This document shows positions 22,189 to 33,500 of a stretch of DNA of 64,000 nucleotides, piece by piece. The stretch covers positions 84,071,001-84,135,000 of the forward strand of contig CM044313.1 of assembly GCA_024291935.2 (NCBI GenBank), written 5' to 3'. Source of the stretch: Okapia johnstoni. Lineage: Eukaryota > Chordata > Mammalia > Artiodactyla > Giraffidae. Position 1 is the stretch's first letter; every line of letters starts with the position of its first letter. Below the pieces are notes generated by a model. That model ran no database searches. It had not been told where the DNA came from and was given only the letters and a program-made list of their open reading frames with translations. The translations under genes were made by a program, and so were the position numbers.

Positions 22189-22864
22189 ATGCCGTATGGG
22201 GCCGCCCAAGACGGATGGGTCATGGTGGAAAGGTCTGACAGAATGTGGTCCACTGGAGAAGGGCATGGCAAACCACTTCAGTATTCTTGCCTTGAGAACC
22301 CCATGAACAGTATGAAAAGGCAAAAAGATAGGACACTGAAGGATGAACTCCCCAGGTCGGTAGGTGCCCAATATGCTAATGGAGATCAGTGGAGAAATAA
22401 CTCCAGAAAGAATGATGGGATGGAGCCAAAACAAAAACGATACCCAACTGTGAATGTGACTGGTGATAGACTCAAAGTCCGATGCTGTAAAGAGCAATAT
22501 TGCATAGGAACCTGGAATGTTAGGTCCATGAATCAAGGCAAATTGGAAGTGGTCAAACAGGAGATGGCAAGAGTGAACGTCGACATTCTAGGTAGGAATC
22601 AGCGAACTAAGATGGACTGGAATGGGTGAATTTAACTCAGATGACCATTATATATACTACTGTGGGCAAGAATCCCTTAGAAGAAATGGAATAGCCATCA
22701 TGGTCAACAAAAGAGTCCAAAAGGCAGTACTTGGATGCAATCTCAAAAACTATAGAATGATCTCTGTTCGTTTCCAAGGCAAACCATTCAATATCACAGT
22801 AATACAAGTCTATGCCCCGACCAGTAATGCCGAAGAAGCTGAAGTTGAACGGTTCTATGATTAA
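22189..22864 (+). pseudogene. BovB ORF, N-terminal half of APE-like endonuclease (inverted part)
   Basis: Plus-strand frame with the BovB leader (PLQYSCLENPMNSMKRQKD) and then the start of the endonuclease domain: IGTWNVRSMNQGKLE, with the conserved asparagine near residue 110. The frame breaks at 22589-22596, where TAGG is duplicated (4-bp insertion) just before the codons for the ISE motif with the catalytic glutamate. It resumes at 22622 (GEFNSDDHYIYYCGQ ... GKPFNITVIQVYAPTSNAEEAEVE) and ends at the outer element border in target DNA. Its missing C-terminal half is on the minus strand at 20836-21744. Confidence 0.92.
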
Positions 22865-22869
22865 TATAT
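22858..22869. repeat. target-site duplication, right copy
   Basis: TGATTAATATAT, identical to 19209-19220. The first three bases are also compatible with BovB sequence, so the border may include a 3-bp microhomology. Confidence 0.88.
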
Positions 22870-22903
22870 ACATATATATGTGTGTATATATATATATATA
22901 TCA
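22862..22903. repeat. (TA)n-rich low-complexity tract
   Basis: Alternating TA/TG/CA dinucleotides directly outside the BovB, ending in an uninterrupted (TA)n at about 22885-22900. Confidence 0.85.
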
Positions 22904-23254
22904 TGAATTTTTCTAAGAACACATTGGCAGTTAGTTTTTCAGCTCTTTACTCATGCTTTATGCACAATTTATTATAAAATGTAGCACTTATTAATTAACA
23001 CTATAGATGCGTGACTTTTACTGGTAATATCTTACAAAATGTGTTCTCAAATACATATCTCTAGGTTAAAAGGCTACAGTTTGATGAAAAGTTCTTCTCA
23101 GGCAAGTACTACTTTTGGAATGTTTATTCTCTCTACATTGCCATAGCTAATGGCTGTATGTTAATAAAATTTTATGAAAAGTAGAAAGATAAACTTCCAT
23201 AATTCAGTGTAAGAAATAATCATAATATTCATGTAGCATAAAATATAGTAAGAT
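22904..23254. other. unassigned AT-rich stretch
   Basis: No gene or named repeat seen. Confidence 0.5.
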
Positions 23255-23268
23255 TTTAGTCACACAAA

Positions 23269-23394
23269 GTGAAAGTGAAGTTGCTCAGTCATGTACAACC
23301 CTTCGTGACCCCATGGACTGTAGCCTACCAGGCCCCTCCGTCCATGGTATTTTCCAGGCAAGAGGACTGGAGTGGGGTGCCATTGCCTTCTCCC
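23269..23394 (-). mobile_element. Bov-A monomer (half BOV-A2)
   Basis: Single reverse-complement Bov-A unit from GTGAAAGTGAAGTTGCTC to GCCATTGCCTTCTCC, with no tRNA head and no second monomer. It is flanked by a perfect 14-bp target-site duplication, TTTAGTCACACAAA, at 23255-23268 and 23395-23408. Confidence 0.93.
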
Positions 23395-23568
23395 TTTAGT
23401 CACACAAATGCACCTGTAAAATTATGATTTTAAAGACAAATAATTTGTATTCATGTGAACTCTGAAGACAGGAGCTCTTGTATTCATCTTTTAATTAAGA
23501 AGATGAAATTTGTGGGTTTATAATTTTTATATATCAATCTATACTTGGTATGGATTATGTAGCATTTT

Positions 23569-23793
23569 GGGCTTCCCTGATGGTTCAGTGGCAAAGAATC
23601 CTCCTGCTAATGCAGGAGATGTGGGTTTGATCCCTGGGTTGGGAAGATCCCTGGAGAAGAAAATGACAACCAGCTCCAGTATTCTTGCCTGAGAAATCCC
23701 ATGGACAGAGGAGCCTGCCTGGCCAGTCCTTGGGGTTGCAAAAGAGTCAGACATGACTTAGCAACTAAATAACAACAATGACAACAACAACAA
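23569..23793 (+). mobile_element. Bov-tA SINE
   Basis: Plus-oriented Bov-tA: head GGGCTTCCCTGATGGTTCAG, B-box-like GGTTTGATCCC, body, and a tail of ACAACAATGACAACAACAA type. Confidence 0.92.
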
Positions 23794-24276
23794 ATATCTT
23801 AACCTGTGTTTACAAAAGCCTTAAAAGTGAATCACACGTGTAGTGTAGGTTTCTTATGAAAGAATGCTCATAGTTCCTCCTTTGCATGACATTGTTTAGC
23901 TTTTATATATAATATAAACAATGAATTTTGTTACTATTCTTATTCAGACAAATTATCTTTTACATTAATTAAAAAGAAAAAATAAGAGTAGGTTTTACTT
24001 TTTTTTTCCCCAATACTCATCCTTTCTTTATGTAGTATGATGTAATTGTTTAACATTCTACTTGGTAACTCCATCATTAGTTCCAGAATACAGCCATATT
24101 TAAAATAAATAAGTTGCTTAGAGTAAATAAGAGTGGTAAATCATCTGCTCTCTTCACTTGGTTAGACAGTTATTTGACTCTTCTCAGAGAGTTTTTTGGA
24201 TCTCCCAGGTCCAGGTGATAATTTGATGGCAAGGTACTGAAAAACTTGTATACAGATAATGTTCATTTGTATACAG
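23794..24276. other. unassigned AT-rich stretch
   Basis: No gene or named repeat. There is a T-run at about 24000-24009. Confidence 0.5.
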
Positions 24277-24500
24277 ATTCCCAGGTAGTGCTGGTGGTAA
24301 AGAATCCACCTGCCAATGCAGGTGATATAAGAGACATGGGTTCAGTCTCTGAGTTGGGAAGATTCCCTGGAGGAGGGCATGGCTACCCATTCTAGTATTC
24401 TTGCCTGGAGAATCTCATGGACAGAGGAGCCTGACAGGCTACAGTGCATACGGTTGCAAAGAGTTGGACAAAACTGATGAGACTTAGCAGCAGCAGCATT
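24277..24500 (+). mobile_element. Bov-tA SINE
   Basis: Plus-oriented Bov-tA from ATTCCCAGGTAGTGCTGG to the (GCA)n end TTAGCAGCAGCAGC. The head carries a small insertion (GATATAAGAGACATGG) that is also seen in the copy at 41.5 kb. Confidence 0.9.
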
Positions 24501-25004
24501 TAAAAGTTTAAAGTGTAAGATACTATGTTCAATTGGCTATCAACAACTGTAGTCTGGTTATTCTGAAAGTGGCCCTTTCTTCAAAATTACTTCTTTATCT
24601 TGCTCAAGAATTCTCTTTCTCTGTTTCTTAAACCTCTTGTTATATTATTCTGTAGCTTTTCACATAAACTTTCCTTCAAAGTATTATAAATAAGCCATGA
24701 ATTTCCAGTAGAAACACTATATGCTTAGAGAATCCTTCATTGTCTTTAACTACTATAGGAAAAGAATCATAAGAACCATATTTTCTAATTGTTTGACCTG
24801 TTAATTTCTATCATATTGTTTATACAGTCCATGTAGTATATATTATGATTAAACATCTTATTTTTTCCTGCTCCACCATTTCTTAGGAAGAATAGCAGTG
24901 ACAAATTCAATACTCTTGATTGATTCTTCAAAATTATCACTAACCCTCTCAATATTTCAGCACCTTTTCCTTTGAAATTCATTCCAAGAATTTTAATGGT
25001 AATG
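24501..25004. other. unassigned AT-rich stretch
   Basis: No gene or named repeat seen. Confidence 0.5.
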
Positions 25005-25733
25005 TTTGAAGAAAGTGAAAGTGGAGAGTGAAAAAGTTGGCTTAAAGCTCAACATTCAGAAAACTAAGATCATGGCATCCAGTCCCATATCTTCATGGCA
25101 GATAGATGGGGAAACAGTGGAAACAGTGGCTGACTTTATTTTTCTGGGCTCCAAAATCACTGCAGATGGTGACTGCAGCCATGAAATTAAAAGACACTTA
25201 CTCCTTGGAAGGAAAGTTATGACCAACCTAGATAGCATATTTAAAAGCAGAGACATTACTTTGCCAACAAAGGTCCATCTAGTCAAGGATATGGTTTTTC
25301 CAGTGATCATGTATGGATGTGAGATTTGGACTGTGAAGAAAGCTGAGCACCTCAGAATTGTTGCTTTTGAACTGTAGTGTTGGAGAAGACTCTTGAGAGT
25401 CCCTTGGACTGCAAGGAGATCCAACCAGTCCATCCTAAAGGAGATCAGTCCTGGGTGTTCATTGGAAGGACTGATATTTAAGCTGAAACTCCAATACTTT
25501 GGCCACCTCATGTGAAGAGTTGACTCATTGGAAAAGACCCTGATGCTGGGAAAGATTGAGGGCAGGAGGAGAAGGGGACGACAGAGAATGAGATGGCTGG
25601 ATGGCATCATTGGCTAGATGGTCATGGGTTTGGGTAGACTCAGGGAGTTGGTGATGGACAGGGAGGCCTGGCGTGCTGCGGTTCATGGGGTCGCAAAGAG
25701 TCAGTCACGACTGAGGGACTGAACTGAACTGAA
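25005..25733 (+). mobile_element. BovB LINE 3' fragment
   Basis: 5'-truncated BovB starting just after the YADD region (GAAGAAAGTGAAAGTGGAGAG) and ending in ACTGAACTGAA. The first 120 codons stay open (25006-25377), covering the [19 protein letters not shown] and YGCEIW blocks, then a stop follows. It belongs to the younger group (GGGTGTTCATTGG). No clear target-site duplication. Confidence 0.93.
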
Positions 25734-26161
25734 GTGATATTGATATTAGCTATTTACCTTTTCCCATTATATTCAGTTATTAGTGTTCCTGATAATAATT
25801 TTCCATTCCATTCTGCCAATATTTCAGAGACTTCAATTAAGCTGTTGATGATTCTCTCAATTCTTTGACCTTGCAGGTCTTTTTACACCTCACGTAGCTT
25901 TGGTGTCTACATTTATAGTTAAATCTAACCTTAGATCTCACCATTGTTTAGAATCACTCTATCTCCAAGCTCTTTTACCTAGAAATTATAACAACAATCC
26001 CCTAATGTAGTTTCTTTTTCTTTCTTCACCACTCTTCATTATTTACTCTTCTCAATTTTCAAAATATTCTTAGCATCTGTTTATTTAATTGCTTTTCAAA
26101 CAGATTTTACTTCTGACACAGGTCAACCACTTTTTGGGGGGTTAAACTTACTGCTTCATTT
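25734..26161. other. unassigned AT-rich stretch
   Basis: No gene or named repeat seen. Confidence 0.5.
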
Positions 26162-26170
26162 CATTCTTAT

Positions 26171-26369
26171 TTTGTGTGTGTTTGTCACTCAGTCGTGTCT
26201 GCGACCCCATGGACTGTTGCCAGGCTCCTCTGTCCATGGGATTCTCCAGTCAAGAATACCAGAATGGGTTGCCATTTCCTTCTCTAGGGGATCTTCTCAA
26301 CCCAGGGATTGAACCTGGGTCTCCTGAATTGCGGGCAGATTCTTTGCCATCTGAGCTACTAGGGAAGCC
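26171..26369 (-). mobile_element. Bov-tA SINE
   Basis: Reverse-complement Bov-tA ending in the head GAGCTACTAGGGAAGCC. It is flanked by a 9-bp target-site duplication, CATTCTTAT, at 26162-26170 and 26370-26378. Confidence 0.92.
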
Positions 26370-26378
26370 CATTCTTAT

Positions 26379-27032
26379 CTTAGGTTACTGGATTCTGAAG
26401 GGAGAAAAAAAAATCTTTAATAGATTGAATGACAGATGTTTTCTCTCACAATATTTTGGCTCTTTTGCCTCTCATAAATTCCTTTATTAAATTCAAAATT
26501 ATGGTTTACATTCTGAAAATATTAATTCACAACTTTTGTTCTATCTTTAATCCCACAAATCCATCTGACTTCTTAACACTTCAAAAAATAGTGAATATTG
26601 CTTTACAAAGAATATTAAGTCAATTGTTAAAGTTCTTTCAAACTATACTTTTCGTACCTTACTAATACCTAGAACTTTCTCCTTTTGTCTCTCCTATTAG
26701 ATCTTTCCTTGAAGAAGTGATGGTTTAATTGTCTCCCACATAAATCATAGTAATAATTCTCTATTACTATTCCCAGTCAAATTTCTGCTTCCCAATTATG
26801 ATTTATGCCTTCCTTCTTTATTAGATTATCAAGGTTTTTCCTTTTTTATGGAATGTTCTTTTTCCCCTTCTAATTATGCAAATTACGCCATCTTAAATTT
26901 CCTGACTAATGCCAGTTCTATGAAGTCTTTTGTAATCTTTCCTATTGCAAAATGCCTCTCTTTTTCTCTGAACACATATTGAATATTTTTGTTTTCTATT
27001 TATGAAATTTTACATGTGATGTTATATGTGCT
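26379..27032. other. unassigned AT-rich stretch
   Basis: No gene or named repeat. The small open frame at 26429-26665 has no recognisable features. Confidence 0.5.
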
Positions 27033-27238
27033 GTGCTTAGTCCCTCAGTCATGTCCAACTCTTTGTGACCCCATGGACTGCAGCCTGCCAGGCTTCTCTG
27101 TCCATGGGTATTCTCTAGGCAAGAACACTGGAGTAGGTTGCCATGCACTCATCCAGGGGATCTTCCTTACCCAGGGATCAAACCCAGGTCTCCCACATTG
27201 CAGGTGTATTCTTTACCAGCTGAGCTACCAGGGAAGCC
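27033..27238 (-). mobile_element. Bov-tA SINE
   Basis: Complete reverse-complement Bov-tA, from GCTTAGTCCCTCAGTC to the head GAGCTACCAGGGAAGCCC. Confidence 0.92.
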
Positions 27239-27324
27239 CATGGTGTTATAAATATGTATAAATATTTTAGATTTAACAACCAGACCCTGTGCCTGACTAC
27301 CATGTATCCTTCTTTAGCTGATGG

Positions 27325-27713
27325 GTGAGCGTAGAAGAATTGATGCTTTTGAACTGTGGTGTTGGAAAAGACTCTTGAGAGTCCCTTGGACTGCAAGGAG
27401 ATCCAACCAGTCCATCCTAAAGGAGATCAGTCCTGGGTGTTCTTTGGAAGGACTGATGTTGAAGCTGCAACTCCAATACTTTGGCCACCTGATGCAAAGA
27501 GCTGACTCATTTGAAAAGACCCTGATTCTGGGAAAGATTGAGGGCAGGAGGAGAAGGGGACAACAGTGGATGAGATGGCTGGATGGCATCACCAACTCAA
27601 TGGACATGGGTTTGGGTGGACTCAGGGAGTTGGTGATGGACAGGGAGGCCTGGCGTGCTGTGGTTCATGGGGTCCAAAGAGTAGGACACAACTGAGCGAC
27701 TGTACTGAACTGA
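27325..27713 (+). mobile_element. BovB LINE 3' fragment
   Basis: 5'-truncated BovB beginning at the codons for [11 protein letters not shown] and ending at TACTGAACTGAA. The C-terminal coding part is open for 124 codons (27321-27695): [34 protein letters not shown]. It belongs to the younger group by tail type and has a GGGTGTTCTTTGG variant. Confidence 0.93.
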
Positions 27714-27722
27714 ATTTCCCTT

Positions 27723-27931
27723 TGGGCTTCCCTCATAGTTCAGTGATAGAGAATCCACCCGCTAATGCAGGAGACATGGGTTTGATATTTGATTTGGGAA
27801 GATCTCCTGGAGGAGGACTTGGCAGCCCCCTCCAGTACTCTTACTTGGACAGTCCCATGGATGGAGGAGGCTGGCAGGCTACAGCCCATGTGGTCACAAA
27901 AAGAGTTGGACATGACTTAATGACTAAACAA
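27723..27931 (+). mobile_element. Bov-tA SINE
   Basis: Plus-oriented Bov-tA with head GGGCTTCCCTCATAGTTCAG, the body, and an ACTAAACAACAA tail. It begins about 10 bp downstream of the BovB 3' end. Confidence 0.9.
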
Positions 27932-28485
27932 CAATTATTTTCGTTTAGCATGCTAAAATATTAATAAAGTGTAAGTAAATATTATTGTGGAATATTGTGT
28001 GTGAATTACGTTTCATACATAGAAAGATCTTAAATATTTAACATTATTTAGACAAAGTAGTAGTATGCAAATGCCACATTTAGTAACTGTAGCTTTAAAT
28101 TCCAAATGTGCAATAAAATTAGTTGAAGTATAAAATATGGATGATAATTGGGCTGGTGATTAATCTTTCATTCTGAAATACTTAATAACTACTCCTTTCA
28201 TGAATGATAGGAATCACCTGGTGTTATTTTTCAAGTAGTAAAAGGGAGACATAACTATAATTTCTTATCTTTATTGAAATTCTTTTTAAGTTTGGTTCCA
28301 GGGATTTATCTAAGAGCCAAAGGTTATTATTTTGTTTCAAAATTTGGATTGACCATAGTGTTTAAGTTCGTAGAGGAGCACACTTGAATACTGTTGCACT
28401 TGCTCTGTTCTGCTCTTAATAGGAAGAGGAGCCAATTAATGTGTCTACTATATTTCTTAGATTTTGACATATGTGGTTTCCGTAC
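27932..28485. other. unassigned AT-rich stretch
   Basis: No gene or named repeat seen. Confidence 0.5.
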
Positions 28486-28660
28486 TGCGGTAGGCAGAAT
28501 TCTAAGATGCTCCCTGGTGACCCACATTGTTATGTAATCCTCTTCCTTTGACTCTCTGTTGTTTGGCACCTGTGAAAGTGAGGAGAGTTTATTTCTGTGA
28601 TTGCATTACCTTGTATGGTAAAGATGAGGGGGTTTTGTAAGTGCAATTAAAGTAAACAGT
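28486..28660 (+). mobile_element. MaLR-type LTR 5' fragment
   Basis: Plus-strand blocks GCGGTAGGCAGAATTCTAAG, TTTCTGTGATTGCATTACC and TATGGTAAAGATGAGGGGG follow the order of an MLT1-like LTR 5' part. Diverged, and its 3' limit is uncertain. Confidence 0.55.
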
Positions 28661-29447
28661 CTCTGTCTGGAACTAGGTGTGCTTTCTGCGAGGCTTTTGA
28701 CAGTGTGGGGTGAGGAGTTAATCAAATTAAGAGTTGGATTGGGTTTCAGTTTGTGGTTGATAAGGTTACTCAATTCATCGTTGTCTTCAGGTTCTTTAGT
28801 GATACTGTATTTGAGGGGGGGCTGGCTTGCCAAGGTTCTTCCTTTCTTCCTTACCCTTTAACTCCCACTCTACCATTCCAGCTTTCAGCTCTTGTTTACA
28901 CTTTGCTTTTGTCTTAAACCTGCAACATGGCCCTGATCTGTGGTGTTTCTTTTAGATGTTCCTAGTGTAGCTCAGTCCTGCTTATATGCTTTTTCCCACT
29001 CCAGAGGTAGAATGACTGCTTTTGGTAATATCCTTAGTACCCTAAGGATGATAATGTTGCTGGCATTTCCCTAAGAGTTTAACACTTTTCCTGTGCTTTT
29101 AATAAATTGCAATGTAAACTCTGTGAGGAATCAACAAGAATAACAATGATCCTGCCAGTCAGAAGGTGATAAAATGACTTTCAGTGATAGGGATAATAGG
29201 AATTGTTCTGCCTACTGTGATTTATTTGTGATTTCGGCTTTTATGCTGAAGGGAATACTTCCCATGTGCTTCACCTGACATCCTGTTCTTCCTCTTAAGT
29301 ATAATTCTAAGAAATATCATCTTTTAAAAATGTCTTTCTCCCTTATAGGGCTTATCTTTATTATAAACACAGATATGCCATGGAAGTCACCAATGAGTTG
29401 GCCATAATTACCTGATTTTGAAAATTTTCTTTATAGAATCACCAGCT
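28661..29447. other. unassigned stretch
   Basis: No gene seen. The part up to 28850 could be further diverged LTR sequence. Confidence 0.4.
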
Positions 29448-29459
29448 TTCATCCAAGCT

Positions 29460-29733
29460 GGGCTGCTGCTGCTAAGTCGCTTCAGTTGTGTCAACTCTGT
29501 GTGACCCCATAGACAGCAGCCCAGCACGCTCCCCCGTCCCTGGGATTCTCCAGGCAAGAACACTGGAGTGGGTTGCCATTTCCTTCTCTAATGCATGAGA
29601 GTGAAAAGTGAAAGTGAAGTCGCTCAGTCGTGTCCCACTCTTCAAGACCCCATGGACTGCAGCCTACCAGGCTCCTCCGTCCATGGGATTTTCCAGGCAA
29701 GAGTACTGGAGTGGGGTGCCATTGCCTTCTCCA
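29460..29733 (-). mobile_element. BOV-A2 SINE, full dimer
   Basis: Two Bov-A monomers joined by the ATGCATGAGAGTGAAAAGTG linker, with the (CTG)n tail at the left. It is flanked by a perfect 12-bp target-site duplication, TTCATCCAAGCT, at 29448-29459 and 29734-29745. Confidence 0.95.
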
Positions 29734-29745
29734 TTCATCCAAGCT

Positions 29746-30394
29746 ACTCCCAATATTTTAAGGAAATGACTGAGAACCTTTACTTTAAAAAATTTTCTGC
29801 TTTTACCTCAGTCTTGAATGCTTAAAGGAAGCATCACATTCTCCTGAGATTTTTTCTTCTTTGAATTTTAGGACAATAAAAATGCTCTCAGGGGTACTGC
29901 AGCCCACAGCAAAGAGTCAGATCATGCATTACCACCTTAGGATTTATACTGGAGGTGCTGTCTCTGACACACCATAGAGCATATTGACAAAGGCCAGAAA
30001 ATAAGAATATTAGAAGATTGGCAGTAAAGTCACACTATTAATTGCGTTTTCCATTTGCCACCAGGAAACTAAAGGAAGAGCCCCCATTCTTATTCTGTAT
30101 TAACTCAAGTTAAAGATGCTATTTGAAACCATCTAGATGGCTGAGAAACAGATTGTCTCCATACTTTGCTAACAGTTGAAATTAAGAGATGTACTTGAAT
30201 TCATTTAAGATATGTCAGTTTTCTTGGTGCAGATTTCTAGTTCTGGCATTGTCTTCCTTAATACTGAGTGGGCTGCTTGCACTTGTTCAGCGGTTGCTGA
30301 GGTAGGTAATTATACTTTCGACAATCAGTCATCTGGATGTTATGCCCAGGGAGAGGAGAAATTGAGACATTGGACAAACCTAGCCGCTACCTCA
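29746..30394. other. unassigned stretch
   Basis: No gene or named repeat. The open frame that starts at 30212 runs into the following SINE and is not supported. Confidence 0.5.
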
Positions 30395-30593
30395 GGCTTC
30401 CCAGGTTGCTCATTGGTGAAGCATTTGCCTGCCAATAGGAGACACAGGTTCCATCCCTGGGTCAGGAATATCCCATGGAGAAGACAATGGCAACCCACTC
30501 CAGTATTCTTGTCTGGGAAATCCCATAGACAGAGGAGCCTGGTGGGCTACGGTCCATGGGGTCACAAAAGAGTAGGACATGACTGAACAACAA
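30395..30593 (+). mobile_element. Bov-tA SINE
   Basis: Plus-oriented Bov-tA with a shortened head (GGCTTCCCAGGTTGCTCATT) and the body through ATGACTGAACAACAACA. Confidence 0.9.
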
Positions 30594-33500
30594 CATCCAC
30601 TTTATCAAGTAGCTCATAGCATAGCTTCTTTTGTCATCCTCAACAGATGAATTACTTTTAAATACATTGTTAGGTTTGTATTTTTCCTACCTACTATTTA
30701 TCTAAATAATGTTATAATTCCTCTTGTAACTTTCTAATAATTTCTCTGGTTTGGAAGGGGTGGGGGGCAATGAGGAATTCAGAGTAGGGCTACATAATAG
30801 TGTTTACACTTCCTTCTCAAAATTAATTTACCTTTCCTTTAGAATTGCTTTCTATATAAGAAAAATGGACCATCCATGTGATCCTCTTTGTAGTTATTGC
30901 TAAACAATATTGTCTTCATTCATATTATCTTTTATGTATTTATAATGAGTTCAAGAAGACTATTTTGAAAGAACATTTTGGTCTCATATTTCTATAAATA
31001 AAGTCCAAATGTTTTCTGATTCTCATTTATCTCAGGAATAAATTGGTTCAACAAAGTTATGCAGATTTCCCCATTTATATTACCATGACTCCTAGTATCT
31101 TATATCTTATTTTTTTATATCCAAGGTTATTGCCACCTTTATGGTTCAGTAAGTGAAGGCAGCCTTATTCAGAATTTCAATAAGGACATCAAGGGAACAT
31201 CTAGACTCTCTTGAAACCATAGTTGCATTCATCTCCCAGTAATAGCCAATCCATCATAAAGGCTTGTCCTATCTGACCTCATATATGTCTTGTCTTGGGA
31301 ATTCCAGATTGGCCTGGTAGTTTGTCTGAGTCTCTTGCCATTCTTAGGTAAAACTATGAGGACTATTAGAGTTATTGTCAAATCAGGATTTAAAAGATAT
31401 AAACTTAATCTTTACCTAATTTGATAAGCTTTCCTATGTTGTAATATCAGAGATGAAAACTGTGACAGAGAATATAAACATTCATCATGAGAAAAAAAAG
31501 TAAAATAAGGTTTAAATGACTTTGTTGATTCCAAACTATATTTTAGCTAGAGGTTAGTTACCATATTAATGAATGTAATTGAATCGTTATTTCCTTCAAG
31601 TGGGTTTATGTGTGTAGCCAGCTTTAGTAAAAAAAAAATATATATATATGAGTAATTATCAAGGTTAAATAAATAGACAAATACCATGAGGTAAAACAGA
31701 GTTTGAGTGTCTGAATTATTTGGTGTGATCACACCCACTGACAACAAAGCTCTCTGCTTTGCATGAATGATTAGGCAGGATGCCATTTAAACTACATGGT
31801 GCTAAATGAAATGGACTTTTGATTTTATTTCTGGCAAATGTAATTTAAGTCAGATGATTTAGTAATGAACAAGCAAAATAAAAAGACAAAAATAATGACA
31901 ATAATGTTTCAGTGCCTTGATTAATGCTTGTGGTGGTTCTATTTGTCATATCTGAGTTAAAACTATCAGAATATAACTTCATTTTGTGCCATGAGAATTG
32001 AGGCTCAAGTCTTTTAGATAGAACAACAATTAGAAGATCATGCCATGCTAACCTCTGCTTGAGGATAACTGGAAGAGACTTAGAAGCAACAGAAAGGAAC
32101 TCTACTAGATAAGATGGTTATTTGTTAAGGGGGAAGCAGTTCAGTTGATTTATTACAAGTGGTGCAAAATTTCAGTTCAGTAGGAACATGTGGGGATGAT
32201 GTTTCTTCTAACACAAGAATAGTCTAGGATTGATTCAAGGTCATGGACAGGAAAGGCCATCCTTTCCTCGCACAGAATGACAAAAGGAACACTTTCAAAT
32301 GTATTTGAGTTTGGAGATTGATGAGGAGAAGCTCAGACACTGCTTATTTGGATAAATTTATTAAGGTTTAATGATAAATGTTAAAACCTTAAAAACATTG
32401 TCTAAACTGATAAAAAATCTAATTGTATTGCCCATGCAAAAGAGACTACCCTGACAAATGAGAAAATGTTTTCATCAAAGACATGTAGAACACATTTTAT
32501 GTATTCACAAACATTGGCAAAATTCTTAGAGTTTTTAAAAAAAGTTTTATTGTAAAGGTATTTTATTATTTGAAGTGGTGCTTCTCAGTGGTCTGAAGGG
32601 TTGTGACGTTTCAGAACACTATAAATTAATAAAAATCATCAGCTCTAACACTGGAGTCAAGAAGATATTACAATTGAATGAATCTTCAGTAAGTGCATTG
32701 AAATGAATGTTAGCCAAAACTCCACACTTGTGCATTGAAAGCTTTAATTGCATTACCTTCAGAGTATGATTTCTGAGGAAATGTCAGTGTCCATACAGAC
32801 TTTACAATAGCATATATTCTTAGGATTTCATTTGGATACATTATCAGCTTTCAAACTGTATGAAACATAGTTTATGCCTTTTGAGTTTTTTTTTTTAAGT
32901 TTTGACTTGCTACATTAAAAGAGGTTAAAATAACTATGTAAATAGAATCCAGCTGAATGTCATATGTACTTTTTTTATTCCTAAGGGTCACATTCATGAC
33001 ATAGCACTGAATTTATGTTAAAATATTGTTCTGAGAGGAGTGTTGGCATAAGATAATGTGATTTATGCTTCCCATCCATCATATTGACAGATTTTAGACA
33101 GATGTCGCTGTTTGTCAAACATGGTACAAAACAAGGCAAAACCTCGTAATATCATTAAAACTGTTTGCCTTTATCACCATCTCATCCATATTTCATTCCT
33201 ATGAAAATTTTAGCTTTAGAAATAATGACTGATTCAATAGGAAATTTTAAAATATGTTTTTGTTAAACAATTTTCCCCTGAAGACACTTAACACTTGTCA
33301 CTCAGTTGTCATTCAAATATAGTGTGATATTTTAATATCAGTCAAATAAATATATAAAATGTACTACATATGAACAGAATGAACATGGCTTGAGGGATTT
33401 TGTTTTAAATAAATGAAACAAAATAAATACCAGGGAAACAAATGTCCATCAAGTGATTTTTTTTTTTCTTAGCAAAACTTAAACGCTAGTGATAAAATAG

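Larger units (their letters stand above)
19221..22857 (-). mobile_element. near full-length BovB with inverted 5' third
   Basis: The minus strand from 21736 down to 19221 is the 3' two-thirds of a BovB (end of the endonuclease, RT, C-terminal region, TGAACTGA tail). The plus strand from about 21737 to 22857 is the 5' third: GC-rich 5' UTR, leader, and the N-terminal endonuclease codons. The inner junction is near 21736-21737. Codons for AEEAEVE occur at both ends (21701-21735 minus, 22826-22860 plus). The perfect 12-bp target-site duplication at 19209-19220 and 22858-22869 encloses everything. This is the expected product of twin priming during target-primed reverse transcription. The ORF is also broken by three small frameshifts, so the element is dead. 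Confidence 0.95.

Noticed and set aside
25005..25733. Target-site duplications for the BovB copies at 3.8, 6.2, 25.0, 27.3, 37.1, 45.9 and 54.7 kb
   Set aside because: I compared the flanks and found no match long enough to claim.
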